Assembly: GCA_910587925.1 (NCBI GenBank)
Contig: CAJUOC010000020.1
Location: 1-49,344, forward strand
Length of the DNA stretch: 49,344 nt
Reading direction: 5' to 3'
From: an uncultured Muribaculaceae bacterium
GTDB lineage: Bacteria > Bacteroidota > Bacteroidia > Bacteroidales > Muribaculaceae
Positions 1-7,181 of the stretch are shown in pieces (the stretch's first letter is position 1; each line of letters starts with the position of its first letter). The translations under genes were made by a program, and so were the position numbers. The notes under the pieces were generated by a model. It had not been told where the DNA came from and ran no database searches. It saw only the letters and a program-made list of their open reading frames with translations.

Positions 1-119
1 CCTTTCCCTCCAAATTTTTTCGGCACTTTTTTATGCTTAAAAACATACTTTTTTCACAGCCAGTCGCTATGTCGCTGATTTTACGGCGGTTGCAAAGTCG
101 TGGTTTTTTGGCGATTTTT

Positions 120-209
120 TCGAGATTATCGAGAGTTTCGAGATTTTCGAAAATTTCGACAGTATCGAGAATATCGAGAATTTCGAGAATATCGAGAATT
201 TCGAAAGTC
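120..209. repeat. Ten-copy 9-bp tandem repeat
   Basis: Ten consecutive 9-mers, all beginning TCGA and mostly TCGAGAATA or TCGAGAATT, run without interruption and stop four bases before the rluD stop codon. The unit is a multiple of three, so one forward frame reads as a Ser-Arg-Ile repeat, but nothing else supports a gene there. The array lies in the 3' flank of rluD. Bases 1-119 hold no gene that I can support. Confidence 0.9.
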
Positions 210-212
210 GCC

Positions 213-1271
213 CTACTCTTTATATAATGTACGGGCGTAGTCGCGCCAGCGGTCGATGAGCGACTGCATGTCGGAGGGGATGGGCGCGGTAAAGTCCATC
301 TCGAGCCCGGTGTCGGGATGTCGGAAGCCAAGGGTATGGGCATGAAGGGCCTGGCGGGGGCATGCTTCGAAACAGCCTCTCACAAATGAGCGGTAGGCGC
401 CGTCGGGGCTTCCGCGCAGGATCTGGTCACCGCCGTAGCGGGCGTCGCTGAAGAGCGGATGCCCGATATGGCGCATGTGCGCGCGTATCTGATGGGTACG
501 CCCTGTCTCGAGCACGCAACTCACGAGGGTGACGGGGCCGAAGCTCTCGATGGAGTGATAATGGGTGACGGCGTGCTTGCCGATGGCGCCGTCGGGCGGG
601 AAGACTGCCATGCGCAGGCGATCGCGGGGGTCGCGGTCGATATTGCCTTCGATACGGCCGTCGGCGGGGTCGGGGCGGCCCCATACAAGGGCGATGTATT
701 GCCGACGGGTGGTCTTGGCAAAAAACTGGCGCCCGAGATCGGTCTTGGCGTCGGGGGTCTTTGCCACGACGAGCAGGCCGGATGTATCTTTGTCGATACG
801 GTGCACGAGACCCATGCGGGGGTCGGTGACGTCGTAGTCGGGATTGTCTTTGAAATGCCAGGCCAGGGCATTGACCAGGGTGCCTGAGTAATTGCCGTGG
901 CCCGGGTGCACGACGAGACCTGCCGGCTTGTTGACCACAAGCAGCGTGGAGTCTTCATACACGATGTCGAGTGGTATATCCTGGGCAATAATCTCGAAGT
1001 CGTAGCGAGGGCGGTCCATCACAATCTGCACCAGGTCGCGGGGCTTGACGCGGTAGTTTGACTTGACAGCGCGCCCGTTGACGAGGATACAGCCGGCCTC
1101 GGCGGCTTGCTGGATGCGGTTGCGCGACGAGCGCTGAAGCCGCTCCACCAGAAACTTGTCGACGCGCAGCAAGGCTTGGCCGGGGTCGGCCTCAAAGCGG
1201 AAGTGCTCGTAAAGGTCGCGGCCGTCGGGGCTGTCGACAATGATGACCGGCTGTTGCTCTTGCCCGCTCAT
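213..1271 (-). CDS. rluD: RluD-family 23S rRNA pseudouridine synthase
   Basis: Isomerises specific uridines of structured RNA to pseudouridine; the RluD group acts on helix 69 of 23S rRNA. The 352-residue protein has an N-terminal S4 RNA-binding domain (about residues 34-85) followed by the catalytic domain. The signature HRIDKDTSG at 157-165 places the nucleophilic aspartate at 160. Length and domain order are usual for RluC/RluD proteins. The start overlaps the stop of the upstream PASTA gene in an ATGA, so the two are co-transcribed. The exact target uridines cannot be read from sequence; RluC-like specificity remains possible. Confidence 0.93.
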   Translation of the reverse strand: MSGQEQQPVIIVDSPDGRDLYEHFRFEADPGQALLRVDKFLVERLQRSSRNRIQQAAEAGCILVNGRAVKSNYRVKPRDLVQIVMDRPRYDFEIIAQDIPLDIVYEDSTLLVVNKPAGLVVHPGHGNYSGTLVNALAWHFKDNPDYDVTDPRMGLVHRIDKDTSGLLVVAKTPDAKTDLGRQFFAKTTRRQYIALVWGRPDPADGRIEGNIDRDPRDRLRMAVFPPDGAIGKHAVTHYHSIESFGPVTLVSCVLETGRTHQIRAHMRHIGHPLFSDARYGGDQILRGSPDGAYRSFVRGCFEACPRQALHAHTLGFRHPDTGLEMDFTAPIPSDMQSLIDRWRDYARTLYKE

Positions 1272-1918
1272 TCCTCGCTATAGCTTGAGTAGCCGGCAAG
1301 CTCGTCGGCGATGGCATCCTCGGCCGAGAGCGAGTCGGGGTCTGTCAAATCGGGCTCCGGGGCGGTACCAACCTCAAGCACCACGGTGGAATTGACCGCA
1401 AGCGTCGAGCCGACACCGAGCGGGCGACCGTCGGCGTGGGCGCCCTCGACCAGATCGGGATACTCCGAGGGCACGCTCACCTGACGTATGGAGCGTATGC
1501 CCAAGGCATTGAGATACGACACTGCCTGGCGCACCGATACGCCGGTGACAGGCATGGTAATGGTAACATTTTTGGGCGAGAAAGCAGTGATGACCACATA
1601 TACCTGGCGACCTTTCTTGACGACCGAGCCGGCCTTGGGCCACGACTCCATGACGGTGCCGGGAGCGGTCGAGGCGTCGTATACCGAGTCGGAAATCTCG
1701 ATACGAAGGTCATGGGCGGCAAGAAGATTGGCCGCCTCGGCGTATGGCAGACGTCGCACCTGCGGGACCGTGGAGTCGTCGCCGTGATGAGTCCAACTGT
1801 CGAGAAACACCAGCGCGAGCCATACGAGCACTGCGGCCGCGACCACCATGAGCAGAATAGTGGAAATGACGGTATGACGCCTGAACCAGGCCAGGAGGGA
1901 TGTGAATTTACTTGCCAT
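1268..1918 (-). CDS. Single-pass membrane protein with PASTA domains
   Basis: This 216-residue protein has a short basic N-terminus, one membrane helix (about 17-40) and an extracytoplasmic part with two PASTA-like repeats (about 50-112 and 113-186). It ends in an acidic Ser/Glu-rich tail. PASTA domains bind peptidoglycan fragments in Ser/Thr kinases and penicillin-binding proteins; here there is no kinase or transpeptidase domain. A PASTA protein directly upstream of an RluD gene is a familiar Bacteroidetes arrangement. The function is inferred only as envelope-related. The promoter -7 box ends five bases before the ATG, so the transcript may be almost leaderless. Confidence 0.85.
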   Translation of the reverse strand: MASKFTSLLAWFRRHTVISTILLMVVAAAVLVWLALVFLDSWTHHGDDSTVPQVRRLPYAEAANLLAAHDLRIEISDSVYDASTAPGTVMESWPKAGSVVKKGRQVYVVITAFSPKNVTITMPVTGVSVRQAVSYLNALGIRSIRQVSVPSEYPDLVEGAHADGRPLGVGSTLAVNSTVVLEVGTAPEPDLTDPDSLSAEDAIADELAGYSSYSEE

Positions 1919-1922
1919 GCCG

Positions 1923-1930
1923 CAAAGATA
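1923..1930 (-). promoter_or_regulatory. Promoter -7 box for the PASTA-rluD operon
   Basis: TATCTTTG on the minus strand fits the Bacteroidetes TAnnTTTG consensus. No clear -33 TTG lies 19-21 bp upstream. The predicted start of transcription falls at or next to the ATG at 1918. From here to the tRNA-Leu promoter (1931-2126) I see no gene. Confidence 0.6.
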
Positions 1931-2126
1931 CAGATTTTTTCGGGGATTCAGACAGGGAGAACGCGCTATTTCAATCGAAGCCGACTACCCGGCGCTGTCG
2001 ACCCACCCCTCGCCCGCAGCCTCATCGCTGAGCGCCATGAGCACCCGCAACGACGGCGAAGTACGCCTCGACGCGGCATAGACCGTGTCAACCACAAAAA
2101 AAATATCGACCATCCACCTCCCAAAC

Positions 2127-2157
2127 TTGCACCACACCAAAAAAAGGCGTACCTTTG
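2127..2157 (+). promoter_or_regulatory. Promoter of tRNA-Leu
   Basis: A TTG at 2127-2129, a 20-bp spacer and TACCTTTG at 2150-2157 make a near-consensus Bacteroidetes promoter nine bases before the mature tRNA 5' end. Confidence 0.8.
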
Positions 2158-2165
2158 CCCGCGAC

Positions 2166-2247
2166 GCCCGGATGGCGGAATCGGTAGACGCGACGGTCTC
2201 AAACACCGTTGGGGCAACCCATCCCGGTTCGAGCCCGGGTCCGGGTA
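2166..2247 (+). tRNA. tRNA-Leu (anticodon CAA)
   Basis: A cloverleaf can be folded by eye. The acceptor stem is GCCCGGA paired with TCCGGGT (first pair G-U). The anticodon stem is ACGGT/ACCGT with loop CTCAAAC, giving anticodon CAA. There is a variable arm with a GGG/CCC stem and a T arm CCCGG-TTCGAGC-CCGGG. The long variable arm fits a class II leucine tRNA reading UUG. The CCA end is not encoded. Confidence 0.95.
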
Positions 2248-2250
2248 CAG

Positions 2251-2287
2251 AAAGAGGCTGTGTCAAAATTCAAGACGCAGCCTCTTT
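2251..2287 (+). terminator. Terminator after tRNA-Leu
   Basis: A 14-bp stem (2251-2264 with 2274-2287, one G-U pair) with a 9-nt loop ends in a short T run. It starts four bases after the tRNA 3' end. Confidence 0.8.
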
Positions 2288-2350
2288 TCTTGTCAACGGT
2301 GCCAAGATTCAGATTGGTTGACAAACGGTTGACAATTCTTACATAAAGCA

Positions 2351-2385
2351 AAATCCAACCACTTGCAAATCAAGTGATTGGATTT
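2351..2385 (-). terminator. Terminator after tRNA-Lys
   Basis: A stem of about 15 bp (AAATCCAA followed by CACTTG, pairing with CAAGTG and TTGGATTT; one unpaired position) lies just downstream of the minus-strand tRNA-Lys. It is followed on that strand by a T-rich stretch. Confidence 0.75.
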
Positions 2386-2390
2386 ATTGG

Positions 2391-2466
<76 letters not shown>

Positions 2467-2487
2467 ATCTTCTTTGCTTTTGCGCTG

Positions 2488-2519
2488 CAAAGGTAGGGCG
2501 TTTTTTTTGTCTGTGCAAA
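2488..2519 (-). promoter_or_regulatory. Promoter of tRNA-Lys
   Basis: On the minus strand TTTG (2519-2516), a 20-bp spacer and TACCTTTG (2495-2488) form a full consensus promoter about 20 bases before the tRNA 5' end. Confidence 0.85.
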
Positions 2520-2557
2520 TTTTTGAGCAACTTTTTTCAAAAGTTTTTTGTAACGGG

Positions 2558-3466
2558 TTAATAATTAAACTCGTCGAACATCACTGTCGAGAGATATTTC
2601 TCGGCCCGGTCGGGGAATATCACCACTACGTTGCCGCCGCTGAGGCCCTGTACGACGCGCGTCGCGGCAAGCATGGCGGCGCCTGAGCTCATGCCGGCAA
2701 ATATACCTTCCTCGCGGATGATGCGGCGGGCCATCTCGATGGCTTCCTCACTGCTCACCATCTCCTGCACATCTATCTTGGCGGGGTCGTAGATGGCGGG
2801 GACTATGGCTTCGTCCATATTTTTGAGGCCCTGGATGTAGTGGCCGCGCACGGGATGGGCACACACTACGCGCACGTCGGGATTGAGCGCGCGCATAAAC
2901 CGTGACACGCCCATGATGGTGCCGGAGGTACCCAGGGCGCACACCAGATAGTCGACGCATCCGCCGGTCTGCTCCCATATCTCGAGGGCGGTCGAGAGGT
3001 AGTGGGCCATATAGTTGGCGGCGTTGCTGAATTGGTCGGGCATAAAGTATCGGCCGGGGTTGTCGGCCACGAGGCGGCGGGCCATGCGGATAGCTCCGTC
3101 GGTGCCCTCGTCGGCGGGGGTGAGTGTCACCTTGGCGCCGTAGGAGCGGATGATGGTGCGCCGCTCGACCGATACGCCCTCCGACATGACTATCTCGACA
3201 TCATATCCTTTTACGACGCCGACCATAGCCAGACCGATACCGGTGTTGCCCGACGTGGGCTCGATGATGGTCATGCCGGGGCGGAGCACTCCGCGGCGCT
3301 CGGCATCCTCGACCATGCGCAGGGCGATGCGGTCTTTGATGCTGCCGGTGGGGTTGAAGCCCTCGAGCTTGGCGTAGATATTGACTGCCGGATTGGGGTT
3401 GAGGCGGTTGATGCGCACCAGAGGTGTGGAACCGATAGTCTCGAGTATATTTTGCTTGACGTTCAT
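2558..3466 (-). CDS. cysK: Cysteine synthase A (O-acetylserine sulfhydrylase)
   Basis: PLP enzyme that makes L-cysteine from O-acetylserine and sulfide in the cytoplasm. The 302-residue protein starts at MNVKQNILET. The PLP lysine is K44 in PTGSIKDR, the phosphate/substrate loop TSGNTG is at 71-76, and a glycine-rich ALGTSGTIMG segment follows later. The open frame runs 39 codons further upstream, but that stretch lacks family similarity and contains the promoter, so I chose the ATG at 3466. The gene stands alone, divergent from the secreted-protein gene at 3620. CysM-type specificity cannot be excluded. Confidence 0.95.
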   Translation of the reverse strand: MNVKQNILETIGSTPLVRINRLNPNPAVNIYAKLEGFNPTGSIKDRIALRMVEDAERRGVLRPGMTIIEPTSGNTGIGLAMVGVVKGYDVEIVMSEGVSVERRTIIRSYGAKVTLTPADEGTDGAIRMARRLVADNPGRYFMPDQFSNAANYMAHYLSTALEIWEQTGGCVDYLVCALGTSGTIMGVSRFMRALNPDVRVVCAHPVRGHYIQGLKNMDEAIVPAIYDPAKIDVQEMVSSEEAIEMARRIIREEGIFAGMSSGAAMLAATRVVQGLSGGNVVVIFPDRAEKYLSTVMFDEFNY

Positions 3467-3471
3467 GGCTG

Positions 3472-3479
3472 CAAACTTA
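3472..3479 (-). promoter_or_regulatory. Promoter -7 box of cysK
   Basis: TAAGTTTG on the minus strand ends six bases before the cysK ATG, which predicts a transcript with almost no leader. The -33 position shows only a weak GTG. Confidence 0.6.
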
Positions 3480-3527
3480 ATGAAAATATGTTTAAAAACA
3501 CATAACGATATTTTTTTGTTGAAAAAT

Positions 3528-3558
3528 TTTGCAAACTTACATTTATGGGGTACATTTG
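3528..3558 (+). promoter_or_regulatory. Promoter of the secreted-protein gene at 3620
   Basis: TTTG (3528-3531), exactly 19 bp, then TACATTTG (3551-3558). The leader would be about 55 bases. Confidence 0.85.
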
Positions 3559-3619
3559 CCGCGTCGGCGACTATCCTCGCCACATATCATCTTACTTATT
3601 CACATAATCTAATAGAAGC

Positions 3620-4489
3620 ATGAAAAAATTCTACGCTTTTGCGGCTGCTTGCGCTGCCGTGCTCTCCATGAACGCACAGGTATATTTCTGCGGCAGCGGT
3701 ACCAACCTCGGCTGGGCTCCTGAAGCTCCCCTCGAAGTGACCGCCAAAGACGGCAAGTACACCATGTCTTTCGAGAGCCTCACCGCTCTGAAGATATCCA
3801 CCACCAAAGGCTCTGCAGAGGGCGACTGGGCCGGCTTCAACGCAGGCGGCTACTACGCCGAGTTTGCCGAGTCGACCGACAAGACCCAGAGCACCGCTCT
3901 CGAGCCCAACGCCGACCCCGGCAACATCAACATGCCCTGGGTAGCCGACTGGACCGTGGAGATCCCCGTCGACATGAGCACCATCACCATCACCACCACC
4001 ACTCCCGCCCCCACCGGCCCCGCTGAAGTATACCTGCGCGGCGACATGACCGGCGAGAACTGGGCAGCCAACCCCGACTACAAGTTTACCTACGCCGACG
4101 GCAAGTACACCCTCTCCTGCACCCTGCCTGCCGACCAGGTCTTCAAGATTGCCGACGGCAACTGGGGCACCATCAACTACGGCTACGGCGTAATCAAGAG
4201 CAACCAGCTTGGCGAGCCCCTTGAGTTTAACTACAACGGCGACAACACAAGCATGGATGCCGACTTCACCGGCACCATCAGCTTTGACGCTCTCGAGAAG
4301 TGGGGCAACGACACCTTCATCGAGGTGACCTTCACCGCCGGTGCCGTCGACGGCATCGCCGAGATTGAGGCCGCCGAGCAGGGCGCCGCCGAGTACTTCA
4401 ACCTTCAGGGCGTGCGCGTGGCCGAGCCCGCCGCCGGTCTTTACCTGGTGCGTCGCGCCGGCAAGGTAGAGAAAGTCCTCGTGAAGTAA
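3620..4489 (+). CDS. Secreted protein with two SusE/F-like beta domains
   Basis: This 289-residue protein has a signal peptide (about 1-19, ending AQV after a hydrophobic stretch). Two related beta-rich segments follow (about 20-90 and 128-235), each with a V-Y-F/L start, a DGKYT turn and a K-I-specific strand. Both resemble the glycan-binding modules of SusE/SusF-type proteins. The last 45 residues (YFNLQGVRV, then GLYLVR and KVLVK at the end) match the short C-terminal domain that many Bacteroidales exported proteins share with type IX sorting domains. It has its own promoter and a strong terminator, so it is monocistronic. A glycan-binding role is inference; there is no catalytic domain. 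Confidence 0.75.
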   Translation: MKKFYAFAAACAAVLSMNAQVYFCGSGTNLGWAPEAPLEVTAKDGKYTMSFESLTALKISTTKGSAEGDWAGFNAGGYYAEFAESTDKTQSTALEPNADPGNINMPWVADWTVEIPVDMSTITITTTTPAPTGPAEVYLRGDMTGENWAANPDYKFTYADGKYTLSCTLPADQVFKIADGNWGTINYGYGVIKSNQLGEPLEFNYNGDNTSMDADFTGTISFDALEKWGNDTFIEVTFTAGAVDGIAEIEAAEQGAAEYFNLQGVRVAEPAAGLYLVRRAGKVEKVLVK

Positions 4490-4511
4490 TCTACACACTA
4501 CATATATACGC

Positions 4512-4544
4512 GCCGCGTCCCCCGCTCGGGGACGCGGCTTTTTT
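4512..4544 (+). terminator. Rho-independent terminator of the gene at 3620
   Basis: A perfect 11-bp GC stem (GCCGCGTCCCC with its complement), a 5-nt loop and six T residues. Confidence 0.95.
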
Positions 4545-4636
4545 ATGCCCGGCCGAACCATTTGCCCCGCCCAATCATTATATCTATAAATCACACACAA
4601 AACGACTTACCCCCCACCCTCTCTTTCTGCTACATT

Positions 4637-4843
4637 ATGGAAACCCTCTCCCGATTTCTAATCAAAGCCTCGGCCGCTGTGGCCGCCACACTGCTCGCGG
4701 CCATCATCCTGGTACTGGCTATCAACGCCCCGCTCATCACCGGCACAGCCATGCTCACTCTCATGGCCGGCCTGTCGGCAATCTCCCTGTCGGCCCTTTT
4801 GCTCGGCAAATACATCAAGACACAGGCAGCAGACACCGTCTGA
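4637..4843 (+). CDS. Small hydrophobic protein, two membrane helices
   Basis: This 68-residue ORF starts at METLSRFLIK. It has two hydrophobic segments (about 12-30 and 34-58) and a short polar tail. I do not recognise a family. Base composition matches neighbouring genes, and the frame stays open with a sensible membrane topology. There is no clear promoter, and the ORF lies between the terminator of the gene at 3620 and the promoter of a putative small RNA. It may be a real small membrane protein or a chance ORF. Confidence 0.4.
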   Translation: METLSRFLIKASAAVAATLLAAIILVLAINAPLITGTAMLTLMAGLSAISLSALLLGKYIKTQAADTV

Positions 4844-4875
4844 TGTCGGTTTTAACAAATTTTTGCGCGAAAAAT

Positions 4876-4906
4876 TTTGGATTTTTACGCCTTCCGCGTA
4901 CCTTTG
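4876..4906 (+). promoter_or_regulatory. Promoter of a putative small RNA
   Basis: TTTG (4876-4879), exactly 19 bp, then TACCTTTG (4899-4906): one of the best promoters in the window, yet no credible coding sequence follows it. Confidence 0.85.
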
Positions 4907-4911
4907 CAAAG

Positions 4912-5028
4912 AATCGCGCAAATCACTATGATTTGTTTTTAAGTCTACTGCATTAGGAAAGATATTTGAATTTTTAAAGTTAAGGAAATCCCCAAGGGCG
5001 CTTCATTGTGAAATGCGGCGCTTTTTTT
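4912..5028 (+). ncRNA. Putative small non-coding RNA of about 117 nt
   Basis: The interval starts just after a consensus promoter and ends at a T7 tract behind a hairpin. The 5' part has a perfect 7-bp hairpin (CAAATCA, loop CTA, TGATTTG at 4919-4935). An A/T-rich, probably single-stranded middle of about 60 nt follows, then the terminator hairpin. Its AT content contrasts with the GC-rich genes around it. No ORF longer than a few codons begins inside. I cannot assign a known family; 6S-like and Bacteroidales-specific sRNA families are the first to test. Confidence 0.65.
4998..5028 (+). terminator. Terminator of the putative small RNA
   Basis: GCGC/GCGC outer stem and CATT/AATG inner stem with a small internal mismatch, GTGA loop, then seven T residues. 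Confidence 0.8.
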
Positions 5029-5065
5029 GTACCCCTGCCCGAGCCGGTCGGGGGGGGATACGGCA

Positions 5066-5112
5066 GCGGCGCGGACGCGCCCCGATAGCTCCGGGGGAAG
5101 CGTCCGCGCCGC
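5066..5112. repeat. Long GC hairpin between the sRNA and frr
   Basis: A perfect 13-bp inverted repeat (GCGGCGCGGACGC and its complement) encloses about 21 nt that can pair internally (CCCCG/CGGGG). It lies 27 bases beyond the frr stop and probably stabilises or ends that transcript. No T tract follows on the minus strand. Confidence 0.7.
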
Positions 5113-5139
5113 GTACACGCGCGTGCGTTGCCTCTATTA

Positions 5140-5700
5140 TTATACGGTGAGGATTTCCTTTTCCTTGGCGCTGAAGAGGTCGTCGATGCGCTTCAGATAC
5201 TTGTCGTGAAGCTTCTGGGCGGTAGCCTCGGCATCCTTCTCCACGTCTTCAGGCATACCCTGCTTGACGGCCTTTTTCAGCCCGTCGATAGCGTCGCGGC
5301 GGGCATTGCGCACCGATACCTTGGCCTGCTCGGCCTCGGCCTTGCACTGCTTCACCAGAGCCTTGCGGCGCTCCTCGGTGAGCGGCGGTATGCTCAGGCG
5401 TATCACCTCGCCATTGTTTTCGGGAGTGATACCCACCTCAGAGTTGATGATAGCCTTCTCGATTTCCTTAAACATCGATTTCTCCCAGGGGGTGATGACG
5501 ATGGTGCGGGCATCGGGCACCGAGATATTGGCCACATTGCTCACAGGGGCCATCGAGCCATAGTAGTCGACGCGCACTGCGTCGAGGATTTTGGCATTGG
5601 CCTTGCCGGCACGGATGCGGGCGAGAGTCTCGTCGAGAAATTCCACGGCCATTTCCATTTTTTCCTCGGCCGGGGTGAGGTAAGTCTTGGGGTCTGTCAT
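5140..5700 (-). CDS. frr: Ribosome recycling factor
   Basis: Splits post-termination ribosomes together with EF-G. The 186-residue length matches the family almost exactly. The N-terminal helix with RAGKANAKIL and the central domain containing the PPLTEERRK segment are both typical, and the C-terminal long helix ends in the usual charged stretch. It lies 24 bases downstream of pyrH, the common pyrH-frr pairing, and shares the pyrH promoter. Confidence 0.97.
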   Translation of the reverse strand: MTDPKTYLTPAEEKMEMAVEFLDETLARIRAGKANAKILDAVRVDYYGSMAPVSNVANISVPDARTIVITPWEKSMFKEIEKAIINSEVGITPENNGEVIRLSIPPLTEERRKALVKQCKAEAEQAKVSVRNARRDAIDGLKKAVKQGMPEDVEKDAEATAQKLHDKYLKRIDDLFSAKEKEILTV

Positions 5701-5724
5701 ATTATGGTGATGGTGTATTGAGTA

Positions 5725-6435
5725 TCAGTATACCAGAGTGCCGATAGGATCGCCGCCCACGACACGCTCCAGATTGCCGGGCGTATCCATGTCAAATACC
5801 ACGATGGGCATGCGGTTTTCCTTGCACAGGGCTGTGGCGGTGAGATCCATCACGCGCAGGCCGCGTGTGTACACCTCGTCGTAGGATATCTCGGTAAACT
5901 TGGTGGCGGTGGGATCTTTCTCGGGGTCGGCCGTGTAGATGCCGTCGACGCGTGTGCCCTTGAGCATGACGTCGGCCTCCACCTCGATGGCGCGCAGAGC
6001 CGAGCCGGTATCGGTGGTGAAGAAGGGATTGCCCGTGCCGCCGGCTATGATGGCGATGGTACCCGAGCGCAGAGCCTCGATGGCACGCCACTTGCTGTAT
6101 TGCTCGCCGATGGGAAACATATTGGTGGCCGTGAGCACACGCGCGGGGCGGCCGATACCGTTGAGCGCCGAGCACAGAGCCAGCGAGTTGATCACCGTGG
6201 CGAGCATACCCATCTGGTCGCCCATCACACGGTCAAAGCCCTTGGCCGCGCCGCTGAGGCCGCGGAAGATATTGCCGCCGCCGATGACGATGGCCACCTC
6301 GACGCCGGCGCCTGCCACCGCATTGATTTGCTCGGCATAGGCCGCGAGACGCGCCCGGTCGATGCCGTATCCCTGCTCGCCCATGAGCGACTCGCCGCTG
6401 AGCTTGAGTAGTATTCTGTGATATTTGGTACGCAT
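5725..6435 (-). CDS. pyrH: UMP kinase
   Basis: Phosphorylates UMP to UDP with ATP; cytoplasmic, hexameric, of the amino-acid kinase fold. The 236-residue protein begins MRTKYHRILL. It has the KLSGESL nucleotide-binding start, a GGGNIFRG glycine loop and a late LMDLTATALC segment typical of the family. An upstream in-frame ATG would add six residues and begins inside the likely promoter region, so I chose the ATG at 6435. It is first in the pyrH-frr operon. Confidence 0.97.
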   Translation of the reverse strand: MRTKYHRILLKLSGESLMGEQGYGIDRARLAAYAEQINAVAGAGVEVAIVIGGGNIFRGLSGAAKGFDRVMGDQMGMLATVINSLALCSALNGIGRPARVLTATNMFPIGEQYSKWRAIEALRSGTIAIIAGGTGNPFFTTDTGSALRAIEVEADVMLKGTRVDGIYTADPEKDPTATKFTEISYDEVYTRGLRVMDLTATALCKENRMPIVVFDMDTPGNLERVVGGDPIGTLVY

Positions 6436-6450
6436 GATAATGTATTTTTG

Positions 6451-6458
6451 CAAAGATA
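6451..6458 (-). promoter_or_regulatory. Promoter -7 box of pyrH-frr
   Basis: TATCTTTG on the minus strand, 15 bases before the chosen pyrH ATG. No good -33 element is seen. Confidence 0.6.
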
Positions 6459-6493
6459 GCTACAATTTTAGAAAATACGCTATCGCGGGCGAT

Positions 6494-6523
6494 TTTGTTT
6501 TGAGGGATTTTGTTGTACCTTTG
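6494..6523 (+). promoter_or_regulatory. Promoter of the methyltransferase-trmH-ldcA operon
   Basis: TTTG (6494-6497), 18 bp, TACCTTTG (6516-6523). The leader to the ATG at 6543 would be about 14 bases. It diverges from the pyrH promoter. Confidence 0.7.
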
Positions 6524-6542
6524 TACAAATTCACAGCCACCG

Positions 6543-7181
6543 ATGACTGCCGAGGAATACTGCACAGCCCACTCGTCGGCCGAGCCCGACACCCTGGCCC
6601 GGCTCTACCGCCATACCTATCTCACCCGCCTGTACCCGCATATGTGCTGCGAGCCGCTGCAGGGCAGGCTGCTGGTGATGCTCACCCGCATGATAGCGCC
6701 CCGCCGCATACTGGAGCTGGGCACGTTCAGCGGCTACTCGACCCTGTGCTTTGCCGAGGGCATGCCCGCAGGCTCAGTGATAGACACGGTGGAAATCGAC
6801 GACGAGGCCGAGGACGGCCTGCGCGAGCTCTTTGCCGCCTCGCCGCGCGCCGCCGACATACGCCTCCACATCGACGACGCCCTCGACGCCATCCCCGCGC
6901 TGGCCTCGCCCGACTCGCCCTGGGACCTCGTGTATATCGACGCCAACAAGCGCCTCTACTGCGACTACTACCGCGCCGTCCGTCCCCACGTAAGGCCCGG
7001 CGGATACATCCTGGCCGACAATGTGCTCTGGGGCGGCAAGATGCTCAGCCCCGACGAGGCCCGCGACGCCCAGAGCCGCGGCATAGCCGAGTTCAACGCC
7101 ATGGTGGCCGCCGACCCCGCCGTCGACAAGGTGATGCTCCCCCTGCGCGACGGCCTCACCCTCATACGCATCAAGCCATGA
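6543..7181 (+). CDS. Class I O-methyltransferase (COMT-like)
   Basis: SAM-dependent methyltransferase of the catechol/caffeoyl-CoA O-methyltransferase family, 212 residues. Motif I ELGTFSGYST at 58-67 binds SAM. The acidic VEIDDEAED segment contacts the SAM ribose. DANK with the preceding VYI matches the metal-binding region, and ADNVLWGG is the typical late motif. I chose the ATG at 6543 because it follows the promoter and aligns with family starts. The substrate is unknown. Its stop overlaps the start of the next gene (ATGA). Confidence 0.88.
   Translation: MTAEEYCTAHSSAEPDTLARLYRHTYLTRLYPHMCCEPLQGRLLVMLTRMIAPRRILELGTFSGYSTLCFAEGMPAGSVIDTVEIDDEAEDGLRELFAASPRAADIRLHIDDALDAIPALASPDSPWDLVYIDANKRLYCDYYRAVRPHVRPGGYILADNVLWGGKMLSPDEARDAQSRGIAEFNAMVAADPAVDKVMLPLRDGLTLIRIKP

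Noticed and set aside
33..227. 64-codon ORF containing a Ser-Arg-Ile repeat
   Set aside because: Its coding pattern is produced by the 9-bp tandem repeat, and there is no promoter or family match.
1436..2332. 298-codon frame across the PASTA gene and tRNA-Leu
   Set aside because: Runs through the tRNA and antisense to a real gene.
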